In this document: positions 22,640 through 33,757 of the stretch, piece by piece | How positions within the stretch are numbered: position 1 is the stretch's first letter | Layout: each line of letters begins with the position of its first letter | Assembly (NCBI GenBank): GCA_963693315.1 | Contig: OY856186.1 | Coordinates: 380,077,678-380,141,677 of the forward strand | From: Diogma glabrata | Taxonomy: Eukaryota; Arthropoda; Insecta; Diptera; Cylindrotomidae | Direction: 5' to 3' | Length of the DNA: 64,000 nt | Notes under the pieces: generated by a model | Told to the model about the DNA's origin: nothing | The model's database searches: none | Seen by the model: only the letters and a program-made list of their open reading frames with translations | Translations under genes and position numbers: made by a program

Positions 22640-25600
22640 TTTTTTTTTTTTTTTTTTTAATAAGAAGTGTTGTGTAGTAGGAATTACAAAATGTGTCACA
22701 ACAACACATAGATACCTTTTAAGACGTAGGTCCCACAACAACATGCGTCTTGAGGTATAGGTGGACGCTTTTTTTAAATCTTTGTGGATTGAAAGCACTC
22801 GAGACTATTGATTCGGGCAAAGCATTCCATGTGTACGATGTACGCACAAAGAAATCTCTTTGCATTCTATTACTATGACAGTGAGTAATCTCGACAGTTC
22901 GACCGCCCGCACACACCGATTGACGAGTAAGACGGGGAAAAACATATGTCTGAGGCATTATGGACCTGATTTCATCCGAGCACTGCTGGTGACGATATTT
23001 ATAAAAAACAACGAGATCAGCAACAGTGCGACGATGTTGCAGGGAATCAAGACCTAATGTTAAATCTCGAACACCAACAATTCGTATAGCTCGCTTTTGA
23101 ACAGAGTCCAAAAGAGCCAGGATAGTAACAGATGCAGCGCCCCAAACTTGACAACAATACTCCATACAGGGACGAATATAGGACTTATAAATGTGGAGTA
23201 ATTGATGCGAAGTAAAATATTTTTTACATCTATTGAGGAGGCCGAGTTTTCTTGACGCGCTCTTTGCCATGGCCATTATATGATCGTTCCAGAGTAAGTC
23301 ATTGGATATTGTGACTCCCAATAAACGAATGCTTTCACATTCGCGTATTTGGTCGTCACACATATTAATTGAAATATCGTTGGGAAACTCGGTCTTTGAT
23401 CTGGAAACAATCAATAGCTGTGTTTTGGTGGAATTAAAATTGACCAAATTTTTGTCACCCCAATCGGCGACTTTTTTCAGGTCCTCGTTTTCATTTATGG
23501 CAGCGTCTCTCCGGACGGGATTTATTCGTTCAAACATTTTACCCTTTGAAGATAGTGGGACGAATGACTTGTGCAGAGTACTATCATCTGTAAAACTATT
23601 TATTGGGTTACTGGTGATTTGCAACAGTTCGTTGATATAAATTAAAAATAAAGTGGGAGATAAAACTGAGCCTTGGGGTACACCAGCGTTAATTAATTTG
23701 GACTCAGAAGAAAAGCCATCTATAGATACCGAGATGTATCGGTTAGACAGAAAATTTTGAATCAACTTCACGACTGCGGGATGAAAACCGTACGCAACGA
23801 GCTTGTTGATCAAGTTGGCATGCCAAATTCGATCAAATGCTTTTGAGATGTCTAATGCGATTACGTACGTTTCATCACCTTTCTCAAGTATGCTATTCCA
23901 AATATGTGCCACATAGTTCAATAGATCGGTTGTTGATCTTTTGTTTCTAAAACCGTATTGACTGTCAGATATCAAATGGTTGTCTTCCAAAAATTTGGAT
24001 ATGTGTGAATTAATATAGTGCTCGTATATTTTAGACATGACTGGGAGTAAGGCTATTGGTCTATAATTTGAAATATCACATTTCGTTCCTTTTTTTGGGA
24101 CAGGCTGGACATTGGCCAACTTCCAGCAGGATGGATAAATACCAGATTTATAGGATTGATAAAATATTTTGGTGAGGATTGGTGCAAGTTCTTTTGAAAA
24201 TGTTTTTAGAATAACAGGAGGAATGTTGTCCAGACCAGAAGCTTTGTTGTTGTTTAACCCCCTTAAAAGTTTTTCGACAATTTTGGGTTTGAAATGTAAT
24301 TGTTTCATATTAACTCCTGAAGACTGGGTTTGGCGTGTTTCTTTAGGAGTTTCTAAAACTGTTGAATTTGAAGCAAAGCGTTCCGCGAACAATGTAGCTT
24401 TTCTTGCAGGGTCAGTAATGATTGAGTCACCATCAATGATAGGAGGGATAGAAGATTTAGTACCACAATTTAAAGAATTAATGGCACTGTAAAAACTTTT
24501 GTCAGAAATTGACATACTCGAAAGTTTTGCCGCTTTCGCTCTGTCAATCTCTGCTTTTTCGTTTTCGATTATCTGGTTTGATATTTTATTAGCCTTTAAA
24601 TATTGGAATCGATTAACAGAGTTCTTTTTATGAATCCAAATATTAAATAATCTACGTTTGTTTCTAAGAGCCAATTTGGCTGCTTTCGAAAACAAATATT
24701 TTTGTTGGGGTTTCATTATTGAAAAGGGAACGAATTTGTTAATACCGAATTGAATGGTTTCAGTAAAGTTTTGAGCAGAAACATTTACATCGTCAGTATA
24801 AAAACAATGACGATCAAAAGGGAAACCTTGAAAAAAACTTCGGAGACCATTGGTGTCCATTTTTGAAAAGTGAAATATTTTACGGGATTTGGGAACTCTA
24901 GTTTGTAGCAAATCAGTTTTGATAACTGATGTGATTAGATAATGGTCAGAATTTCCAATACTACCCTTATCGACATTGACACTCGTAATATCTGGCATAG
25001 ATGTGAGATAAAGGTCTAAGAGAAAACTTTTATCACCGCCATTGCGAGGAGTGAAAGTTGGGCTTTTTACAATCTGCGTCAGGTCGTGCGATGCAGCAAA
25101 TATTTCTGCCTGCCTTCCATTGTTGTCGTCGGTCATTTTGGAAAATTCCAACCACGATTTGTTGTGGACGTTGAAGTCACCGGTAACGATAACCTCACAA
25201 CTTTGAAATTGTGCTCTAATTTCGTCGACAACATTAGTCAAGTCATTAAAAAAATTGGGATTGTGTTTGTTTGGGGACCGGTATAGAGCTATTGTGAAAA
25301 AAGAAATTTCAGGTAGACAAAACTTTAATACTACTGTACTGTAGCCATCACCATGTACTTCATAATTTGGAAAGCGTTTATATGCAACACTCTCATGAAT
25401 GTATGCACATACACCTTGATGGAGTTTAAAAGCTGATTCAAGCCTATATTTGGGATTTAGTGTTACGTCATAGGGATAGTTTTCAGAAACTTGTGTTTCT
25501 GTAAGAAAAAGAATATGCGGTTGGTCGTGCTCGAGATGATGTTGCACGGCGTCCCGGTTGGCATTCAATCCACAAATATTTTGGATGTGTATTTTAAAAT

Positions 25601-26139
25601 TTTTTTTATCAAATGTGATAGTCATTTGATCAAAATACAATTTGTTTTAAAAATGGGTAACTAAACAATAAATCCTATCATATAATAAAATATGACATAG
25701 GCCAATATTTCATGATAGGATGTAAGAAATAATAAACAGGTGAAAACAAAGTTTTTAAAAAATTTGAAAGGTTACTAAAATATTTATCCATATTGTTCCC
25801 ACGAGTTTAGACGCAATAAAGGTCACCAACAGGCCTTCGTCTATACCTGTTAGAAGTCTATATACAACTGGGGGCGACAGGTGCCCAGAGGATGGTACTT
25901 TTGTCGTTTGACCCTGCAAGAGTCCTCTCAAGTGCAAGAGTGTGTACCCACCAGGGGGTGCTAATAAGGGAGCACCTTCTCGCGACCCGGGCGGCTAAGC
26001 CAAGGTCCCCGTTCCCGCTAGACATGACAACAGGTTTACGGTTTGCAATAGCAGGCTAGAGCCCACTATAGCTCAGGTACCTCGGGTTCGCCAAGTCCCG
26101 TATCACGGTCTAATCAGACCAGTGATCCCTGAGGGGGAA
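22640..26139 (-). mobile_element. Non-LTR retrotransposon, apparently full-length, with a poly(A) tail
   Basis: On the minus strand it has a ~0.5-kb GC-richer 5' UTR starting near CCATTTCCCCCTCAGGGATC, an intact endonuclease-reverse transcriptase ORF (25625-22719), a 60-bp 3' UTR and an A19 tail (22640-22658). It interrupts repeat U; comparison with the second unit places the junctions at about 22640 and 26139. No long target duplication is visible. No separate ORF1 is seen. The intact ORF and clean tail suggest a recent insertion. Confidence 0.88.
22719..25625 (-). CDS. Endonuclease-reverse transcriptase of a non-LTR retrotransposon (intact)
   Basis: ATG at 25625 opens 968 codons with no stop. 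The first ~235 residues form an exonuclease-endonuclease-phosphatase domain: FKIHIQNICGLNANRD, ILFLTETQVS with the catalytic Glu, ALYRSPN, VIVTGDFNVHN, and GNSDHYLI with the terminal Asp-His. The reverse transcriptase (about 450-720) shows ANVQPVPKKGTK, NYRPIALLPVMSKIYE, ALDISKAFDRIWH (motif A), INAGVPQGSVLSPTLF (motif B) and SFTDDSTLH (motif C). The C-terminus has WNDHI.. YIRPCMEYCCQVWG and LPESIVSS. The catalytic aspartates are kept; motif C reads FTDD where FADD is usual. The family looks nearest the jockey/CR1-L2 group, but the clade needs a tree. Acts by target-primed reverse transcription. Confidence 0.92.
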   Translation of the reverse strand: MTITFDKKNFKIHIQNICGLNANRDAVQHHLEHDQPHILFLTETQVSENYPYDVTLNPKYRLESAFKLHQGVCAYIHESVAYKRFPNYEVHGDGYSTVVLKFCLPEISFFTIALYRSPNKHNPNFFNDLTNVVDEIRAQFQSCEVIVTGDFNVHNKSWLEFSKMTDDNNGRQAEIFAASHDLTQIVKSPTFTPRNGGDKSFLLDLYLTSMPDITSVNVDKGSIGNSDHYLITSVIKTDLLQTRVPKSRKIFHFSKMDTNGLRSFFQGFPFDRHCFYTDDVNVSAQNFTETIQFGINKFVPFSIMKPQQKYLFSKAAKLALRNKRRLFNIWIHKKNSVNRFQYLKANKISNQIIENEKAEIDRAKAAKLSSMSISDKSFYSAINSLNCGTKSSIPPIIDGDSIITDPARKATLFAERFASNSTVLETPKETRQTQSSGVNMKQLHFKPKIVEKLLRGLNNNKASGLDNIPPVILKTFSKELAPILTKIFYQSYKSGIYPSCWKLANVQPVPKKGTKCDISNYRPIALLPVMSKIYEHYINSHISKFLEDNHLISDSQYGFRNKRSTTDLLNYVAHIWNSILEKGDETYVIALDISKAFDRIWHANLINKLVAYGFHPAVVKLIQNFLSNRYISVSIDGFSSESKLINAGVPQGSVLSPTLFLIYINELLQITSNPINSFTDDSTLHKSFVPLSSKGKMFERINPVRRDAAINENEDLKKVADWGDKNLVNFNSTKTQLLIVSRSKTEFPNDISINMCDDQIRECESIRLLGVTISNDLLWNDHIMAMAKSASRKLGLLNRCKKYFTSHQLLHIYKSYIRPCMEYCCQVWGAASVTILALLDSVQKRAIRIVGVRDLTLGLDSLQHRRTVADLVVFYKYRHQQCSDEIRSIMPQTYVFPRLTRQSVCAGGRTVEITHCHSNRMQRDFFVRTSYTWNALPESIVSSAFNPQRFKKSVHLYLKTHVVVGPTS

Positions 26140-26256
26140 ATGGCTTTTATGGACTAAAATACGTTACATTTTGATTAATTTAATTTAATTATGCTTTACT
26201 ATAGACAAAAAAATTACGCTATTAAAAAAGTTACTATATTAAAATAGTTACTTTTT

Positions 26257-27000
26257 ACCCGACTTCAAAAAAGCAGAAGGTTCTGTGTTTCACTGTAGGT
26301 TTTTTTATATGTAGTACACCGATTTCTCAAAAACAGCTCGTTCGATTTAGATGATTTAAATTTTATTCTATTTGAGTTCATTCCCAGAGGGCCTCATAAT
26401 TGTTTCTTTGATGTGAAAAATACCGTTATTCAGAAAATTAGAAAAAACCATATTTTTAATGCATTTTCGCTGATTTCGTCAAAAAATATTAATCTGTTTG
26501 AATATTTTGGGCAGTATTATATTGCTATACTTGTCAAGGTTATCGTAAATAATTTTCTATTACGGGAAATATGTATGCCGTTTGTGCAAAAAATCGCAAA
26601 ACCATAATTAATAGATTTTCACTGATGAAAGTTTTTCCAGCATTTGAAGTTATTACTTTTAGAACGCTTTCTAGCCGACATTTGCTTTATGACTACACTA
26701 AAAATAAAAAAATAAAAAAACTTTTTAAAAAAAAATAGAACCGACTTCAGAAAAAACAAAAGAGGCACATAAAAGTGAAAAATAACTCAATCGTTGCTTT
26801 TAGAAACAAAAATACGTTACATTTTGATTAATTTAATTTAATTATACCTTACTATAGACAAAAAAATTACGCTATTATACAAAGTTACTATATTAAAATA
26901 GTTACTTTTTATTATAATTATTATAGTTATTATAGTTGTTGTAATAGTTATTATATTTTAAAAGTTATTTGTAGTACAAAACTGTTCGAAGTCGGTGCCA
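26257..27000 (+). repeat. Repeat U, second unit, running into the left arm of a palindrome
   Basis: It starts CCCGACTTCAAAAAAGCAG and contains the blocks seen in the first unit plus an extra ~45 bp (GAAGTTATTACTTTTAGAAC). From 26711 onward its sequence is the left arm of the 290-bp inverted repeat. Confidence 0.7.
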
Positions 27001-27324
27001 CATTGACGAAAAACCGACTAATATGTCTCGGGCTTGGCACCGAATTCCAACAGTTTTGTACTACAAATAACTTTTAAAATATAATAACTATTATAACAAC
27101 TATAATAACTATAATAATTATAATAAAAAGTAACTATTTTAATATAGTAACTTTGTATAATAGCGTAATTTTTTGTCTATAGTAAGGTATAATTAAATTA
27201 AATTAATCAAAATGTAACGTATTTTTGTTTCTAAAAGCAACAATTGAGTTATTTTTCACTTTTTTGTGCCTCTTTTGTTTTTTCTGAAGTCGGTTCTATT
27301 TTTTTTTAAAAAGTTTTTTATTTA
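26711..27324. repeat. Long palindrome: two 290-bp arms, 34-bp loop
   Basis: The left arm 26711-27000 and right arm 27035-27324 are near-perfect inverted copies. Both read from CTTTTTAAAAAAAAATAG through GAACCGACTTCAG, AATACGTTACATTTTG and GTAGTACAAAACTGTT to TCGGTGCCA. The loop 27001-27034 is CATTGACGAAAAACCGACTA plus 14 further bases. The outer end of the right arm abuts a truncated gag ORF. Confidence 0.9.
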
Positions 27325-28381
27325 TCGTTTTAAAATTTGAAAATTTTATTTTAAAGGAGTTACTATCGTATGAACCACTGTTGGAGTTGAAATTGTCATT
27401 ACTTAGAAGTGTATGAGCTTCGCAACATTTCTTATCTAGAATGTAATCGGAATTTATTTCCCTATGTATTTTGGTTGTTGCTAAATTTCTGTGTGGTATT
27501 CGGTTTTTTGGTTTAGTTGATTTTTGTTTCTTTGTAAAATTGCTTGTCGTATTCAAATATGTTTTCTGTGTTATTTTATTGTTAATTGTTGGTGTAATAT
27601 TAAAATTATAATCTGAATTATAATCTAAGGGAATATTTTGACTGAGAATTTCAGCGTGAGATAATTTTCCTGGTTGCTTTAATTCTATTGACGGTTTGTG
27701 TTTGAAGATATTTTGAGTTTCTGAATCATTTTTTATATTATTAGGTTTATCAGTTTGGAGGTAGTGGTCTGGTATTGTTGATATTATATTAACGCGTTTC
27801 GTATTTTGCTGGTTAGGCGAACTGGCTATCAATTTATTTTTATATTGTAGATTGTCTTCGAGGTAATTCATTTTTAATTTGACGTCCTGTAACTCTTGTT
27901 GCGTGTATTGTAATTTGTTTTTTAAATTGAAATGTGATGATTGTAATTCTGCGAATTCTGTTTCTACCTCTTTATTTAAAATTAACAGCTCCCTATTTTC
28001 AACTTCTAATTTCTTAATTTTTAAATTTGCCCTATCTAAAGTATCCGTTAGTTCTTTGGACGAGTATTTTAATTTCTCATTAGAAATTACCAAAATACCA
28101 ATCTCGTTTGTATATATACATTACCGTCTAAGTCTATTTGTTCTTGTTGTTGTTTTATTTGATTTTGCAGATGTTCCGTCCTCTAACGTTCCTTTCTCTA
28201 TTTCTAACTGAAATGTTGCCCTCTGGATTGAGAAATAACCGGCATCTTTCTCTAGAAATTTGGTGTCGTCGTCAACCCGTAACGCGAATTCTCTAATAAG
28301 CGACTCTACTTCCACACGAAGTATAAACTTTTCGCGAGTCAATTTATTTATAATTTCGTTATAAATTTCTGCGAGTTCCAT
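27296..28381 (-). pseudogene. Coiled-coil gag-like ORF of a probable Ty3-type element, with one stop
   Basis: ATG at 28381 starts MELAEIYNEIINKLTREKF. One frame runs 362 codons to 27296 with a single TAA at 28121-28123. Residues ~100-185 form a heptad-rich coiled coil (SKELTDTLDRANLKIKKLEV, ENRELLILNKEVETEFAELQ). The remainder is Asn/Lys/Ser-rich. The last codons lie in the palindrome's right arm, so the natural C-terminus is lost. It is placed about 480 bp downstream of a primer-binding-site-like sequence on the same strand, where gag would lie. The gag call is inferred from position; there is no CCHC or capsid signature. Confidence 0.45.
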
Positions 28382-28460
28382 TTTAATTTTGTTTTTTAAA
28401 ACTTAATTCTTATTTAATAAAATTATATTTTTAAAGAGAATGTCTATCTTAGGACAATTT

Positions 28461-28715
28461 CTAATATAAACTTAACTTAGAACTAATGGTATAATTTTTA
28501 ATGTGACTCACTCTTCTTTCGGTTGTAGATGAATTTTTTATGGTTGAAATAAACTCGATGTTGCTGAAGCTGGGACTGAAGCTGTTGCTGTTGACGTTGT
28601 TTGTTGAAGCTTTTGTAGTTTTGGTTGCTGTTGATGATATTGTTGTAGTTGCTGCTGCGGTTGATGTTGATGATGGCCCTGTATTTTTTCTCTCGGCTGT
28701 AGGGCGTCTTAACAT
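28461..28715 (-). CDS. Ser/Thr-rich short frame in the leader of the Ty3-type element
   Basis: An 84-codon frame (MLRRPTAERKN..) between the primer site and the gag-like ORF. It is a product of a CAA/CAG-type trinucleotide-rich stretch (28555-28680) and is probably leader or an out-of-frame part of gag. No homology is recognised. Confidence 0.2.
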   Translation of the reverse strand: MLRRPTAERKNTGPSSTSTAAATTTISSTATKTTKASTNNVNSNSFSPSFSNIEFISTIKNSSTTERRVSHIKNYTISSKLSLY

Positions 28716-28862
28716 ATCACACTGGTTTTTTTAGTTATTGGAATTTTTATGATTTAATCATGATTCACTGTTATTGTTCTTTTAAATAATTGAAATGTTT
28801 TTATTATTTATAGTTTAAAAAATTTTTTAAATTATATTTTTATTATTAGTCCTAATTCCGTA

Positions 28863-28880
28863 GGACTATCAACTGCGCCA
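28863..28880 (-). other. Candidate primer-binding site (tRNA-Ser type)
   Basis: On the minus strand it reads TGGCGCAGTTGATAGTCC. TGGCGCAGT starts the primer-binding site of the 17.6/297 group of insect Ty3 elements. It lies upstream of the gag-like ORF. Confidence 0.5.
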
Positions 28881-29420
28881 GATTATGTTGTGGCCAAGTT
28901 GGAAGGGGTCAACATAATCACAAAATTGTATGTGGAATTAAATAAAACACACAGTTTTCCATTAACAACTTTATAAATCAATATTTTATTTTTCACTTTA
29001 ATTGTTTTAGTGGATTCACTTAAACTTTTATAAAATAATCTTGATTAAATTAATTTCAATGGTAATGTTTTCGATTTCCAGTATGTTCACTTACTCCAAT
29101 GTTTTATTTTTTTTTATAGACACAACTCTAACAATTAATCAATTTTATAGATTCCACTTCTAACACTCTAACAATTACTCTAATGATTTTTTATGTATTG
29201 GCGAACACGACTCTTACCCCTTTAAATGTACGCACTAGGTTAATACTTTATTTTAAAAAAACAAACTCCCGACTAGACTACGGTCTTTTTACTTTTATTT
29301 TTTTTGTAACTCAAAATTTCAACTCAACTTTTATAAATTTTCTTATTCAACTTCTTTAAATCAACTCAACTATCATTAAGATTTACTTTTACTTAAATAG
29401 AAAAATATTTTAAAAAGAAT
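28881..29420 (-). repeat. Probable LTR of the Ty3-type element
   Basis: The sequence upstream of the primer site on the minus strand has no coding frame and ends CTTCCAACTTGGCCACAACA..AATC. A near-copy of this end occurs at 20955-20985 (CTTCCAATTTGGCCACAACA). The left boundary is not defined because no second LTR was found. Confidence 0.3.
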
Positions 29421-29924
29421 TTAAAATTTTTGCTTTTTAATTAAACAAATGTAACAAAACAAAACATTTAATTTTAAAATCCCTTCAATGCGGAAAATAA
29501 TAAAGAAAATAATAAAAGTTATTATTTAATTTTAAATACGCGGAAACTCAAATTATGCAGTTTTTTTCATGGTTTGAGTTTGTTTATCTTATTTCGCTTA
29601 TAAATTTTACCAAGTTAATAATAAAATTTGAATTGTAAGGGCTATTATTTGACATTGGCGCTCTACAAAGCAACAGAAAGTGAGGCTTTAAAATGTAAAA
29701 CCAAAAGTTATTAAATTGTCAAATACTGATCTAAAATTACAAGATGAGGGCAAAGTGGAAATGTTGAGGACTAAGCAAAGTGGAAATGTCATATAAATAT
29801 AGTGTTTCGTGCACACCTTGAAAGCATTGTCCATTGTCCATTAAAAGGACCTGTAGTTCCAATGATGCAAAACCTGCCAGTATTATTGCCAGTGCACTAA
29901 AAAAACGTTGACAGACTTGTACCC
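29421..29924. other. Non-coding AT-rich stretch
   Basis: No gene is seen; the sequence is AT-rich with poly-A and poly-T runs. Confidence 0.4.
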
Positions 29925-30310
29925 ATGCAGCCGAAATATGGGACAAACTATGTGCTTATTTTGAAAGTAGTAGTACAAAACGTTATAAACATGCTGATCG
30001 AATCTTTTTCAAGGTAAGCAAGAAGAAATAGAAGATATAAAAATTCATGTGGCTGAATAGCAGCAGTTATTTGTCGATCTAAACAATGAGTTGAAAGAAA
30101 ATAACGAGAAATTACAATGTCTGCAAGGATGTTGAATGACAGAATATTATCAACACTAGGAATGGAATATGATAACTCCCAGAACTTGTGGGATATAATT
30201 CCTTTGTTCTATTGAAGCACGTGAATTAGGGGTTAATAAAACTGACATAATTGAAGTAGTTTTTGTAGCAAAAGACGACAAAGTCAACGATAAAGCAAAA
30301 TACAAATAGA
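29925..30310 (+). pseudogene. Fossil of a copia-type gag (UBN2-like)
   Basis: Frameshifted readings include AAEIWDKLCAYFESSS, KRYKHADRIFF, EIEDIKIHVAE, LFVDLNNELKENNEKLQ, MLNDRILSTLGMEYDN and NLWDIIPL. This order (W..L..YF, then hydrophobic heptads, then L..SLP.EY, then W) is that of the gag/UBN2 domain of copia elements. Stops and indels are frequent. No pol is present in the window, so it is an isolated relic. Confidence 0.55.
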
Positions 30311-30655
30311 AATGAGCAACATAAAAGCAAAATCATTGCTTTTATTACCTACAGTTTCAAACCAGATTGTGATAATAGTATTGCACCAAATCTTTGGCGC
30401 TGTGGTAGTGGTGCTTCTAAGCACATTTCTCCCAGTAAACATTATTAAGAATCATACACAGAGTTTTGTATACCTGAAAAAATATGCATTAACGTAAAAT
30501 AGTTGCTGTAATGTTGGCCTATGGTCACGGTATTGTAGATGTTAGAGTATGATGTAACAAAAGGGGGAAGGATTCAAGTTAAGAAGACGTCTGGTATAAG
30601 ATAACATAACACATATAAGATTACATACCATAACAAAACATAACATAACATAACA

Positions 30656-30855
30656 NNNNNNNNNNNNNNNNNNNNNNNNNNNNNNNNNNNNNNNNNNNNN
30701 NNNNNNNNNNNNNNNNNNNNNNNNNNNNNNNNNNNNNNNNNNNNNNNNNNNNNNNNNNNNNNNNNNNNNNNNNNNNNNNNNNNNNNNNNNNNNNNNNNNN
30801 NNNNNNNNNNNNNNNNNNNNNNNNNNNNNNNNNNNNNNNNNNNNNNNNNNNNNNN
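30656..30855. other. Assembly gap (200 N)
   Basis: Exactly 200 N. The ~60 bp before the gap (30595-30655) and after it (30856-30917) are nearly identical: TATAAGATAACATAACACA.. TATAAGATTACATACC. This suggests two overlapping contig ends that were scaffolded without being merged. Confidence 0.95.
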
Positions 30856-32640
30856 TATAAGATAACATAACACAATATAAGATTACATACCATAACAAAA
30901 CATAACATAACATAACATAACATAAACATAACATAACATAACATAACATAACATAACAACATAACATAACATAACATAACATAACATAACATAACATAAC
31001 ATAACATAACATAACATAACATAACATAACATAACATAACATAACATAACATAACATAACATAACATAACATAACATAACATAACATAACATAACATAAC
31101 ATAACATAACATAACATAACATAACATAACATAACATAACATAACATAACATAACATAACATAACATAACATAACATAACATAACATAACTAACATAACA
31201 TAACATAACATAACATAACATAACATAACATAACATAACATAACATAACATAACATAACATAACATAACATAACATAACATAACATAACATAACATAACA
31301 TAACATAACATAACATAACATAACATAACATAACATAACATAACATAACATAACATAACATAACATAACATAACATAACATAACATAACATAACATAACA
31401 TAACATAACATAACATAACATAACATAACATAACATAACATAACATAACATAACATAACATAACATAACATAACATAACATAACATAACATAACATAACA
31501 TAACATAACATAACATAACATAACATAACATAACATAACATAACATAACATAACATAACATAACATAACATAACATAACATAACATAACATAACATAACA
31601 TAACATAACATAACATAACATAACATAACATAACATAACATAACATAACATAACATAACATAACATAACATAACATAACATAACATAACATAACATAACA
31701 TAACATAACATAACATAACATAACATAACATAACATAACATAACATAACATAACATAACATAACATAACATAACATAACATAACATAACATAACATAACA
31801 TAACATAACATAACATAACATAACATAACATAACATAACATAACATAACATAACATAACATAACATACATAACATAACATAACATAACATAACATAACAT
31901 AACATAACATAACATAACATAACATAACATAACATAACATAACATAACATAACATAACATAACATAACATAACATAACATAACATAACATAACATAACAT
32001 AACATAACATAACATAACATAACATAACATAACATAACATAACATAACATAACATAACATAACATAACATAACATAACATAACATAACATAACATAACAT
32101 AACATAACATAACATAACATAACATAACATAACATAACATAACATAACATAACATAACATAACATAACATAACATAACATAACATAACATAACATAACAT
32201 AACATAACATAACATAACATAACATAACATAACATAACATAACATAACATAACATAACATAACATAACATAACATAACATAACATAACATAACATAACAT
32301 AACATAACATAACATAACATAACATAACATAACATAACATAACATAACATAACATAACATACATAACATAACATAACATAACATAACATAACATAACATA
32401 ACATAACATAACATAACATAACATAACATACATAACATAACATAACATAACATAACATAACATAACATAACATAACATAACATAACATAACATAACATAA
32501 CATAACATAACATAACATAACATAACATAACATAACATAACATAACATAACATAACATAACATAACATAACATAACATAACATAACATAACATAACATAA
32601 CATAACATAACATAACATAACATAACATAACATAACATAA
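30856..32640. repeat. (ATAAC)n pentanucleotide satellite, about 1.7 kb
   Basis: It is nearly uninterrupted from about 30905 to 32640. A few single-base losses or gains shift the phase, for example near 30924, 30957, 31190, 31866, 32361 and 32430. It generates long meaningless MLCYV frames on the minus strand. It abuts the left end of the long-inverted-repeat unit directly at 32641. Confidence 0.97.
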
Positions 32641-33229
32641 TGGACTATTATTTTGAAAACGTACATTATTTTGTTGATTTTTAAAAATCTGAAATTTTGA
32701 TATATTGTTGGCATTGACGAAAGGAAAAAAGTTATTTCTGCTTTTATTTTTGAGTACTCTGAATCGGAGTTATGCGCGGTTGAATTTTGAGGCTTTTTCA
32801 CGTAGTTTTGGTAATGGTGGCAATGTTTTGTGAATAGGTGCCACAAATTTCATCCGACTTACGTATATTTTTGCAAGTAAAAAGGAAAATAATTGAATAA
32901 TTGAAATAAGTAAGTTTAAAATTAATAACTTTTCTCTTTTCCGCTAGGCGGCGCGTAAAACCTTGGTTTACTTCAAAGCTCATATCTCAAAAAGTATCTT
33001 TTTTTTTTGTTTTTCACAAATTTTAAAGTAAACATATGTAGCTATGAAATTGAGAAATAAAAAGTCAGCAACTCAATATGGATTTTTTCTTACGATTTTT
33101 TAAAGTTTTGTATATGAAAAATTCACATGTGTTTTTTTATTAAGTTAATAATCCTGTACTAAATGTGGATCTAATAAATTAAACATTTCATGTTTTTACA
33201 CCTGCAATAAATTTGAACCATTTTCTGTG
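32641..33229 (+). repeat. Left long terminal inverted repeat
   Basis: 589 bp from TGGACTATTATTTTG to CCATTTTCTGTG. It is near-identical to the reverse complement of 38384-38983, including CTTTTCCGCTAGGCGGCGCG and ACCTGCAATAAATTTGAACC. Confidence 0.9.
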
Positions 33230-33517
33230 CGGTTAAATGGTTAAAAACTTATTAAAAATTAATTTAAGTTTAGTGGTAAAATAAAGGAATTTATATTATT
33301 GAAAGGGTGTGTAAAATGTTTATTCATTTTAAAAAATGTCTATTCAGCCCCTTTTTACTAATTAAAATCTCATTAGAGACTCATAATTTTAACATTTAAA
33401 ATTTCTAATGACGCCCACAAACGGTTTTTGACCAAATTATACTTGCATCCAATCAAAATATATTAAATTGTACCTACCTAATTTTACCTGATTCTACCTA
33501 TGTCAAAACTATTTAAA

Positions 33518-33752
<235 letters not shown>

Positions 33753-33757
33753 GACGT

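Larger units (their letters stand above)
22142..26256 (+). repeat. Repeat U, first tandem unit (split by a retrotransposon)
   Basis: It starts AACCGACTTCCAAAAAG and runs to 22639, then resumes right of the retrotransposon (about 26140-26256, ATACGTTACATTTTGATT). A second unit follows directly at 26257. By eye the two units share long near-identical blocks, such as GAAAAATACCGTTATTCAG and GCAGTATTATATTGCTATAC. The unit is non-coding and about 0.6-0.7 kb long. Confidence 0.7.

Noticed and set aside
30856..32640. Possible telomeric array
   Set aside because: The unit is ATAAC/TTATG, not the insect TTAGG repeat, and unique sequence continues on both sides.
30542..32846. Long minus-strand reading frames made of MLCYV repeats
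   Set aside because: They are translations of the (ATAAC)n satellite and cross an N gap; no codon structure beyond the 5-bp period.
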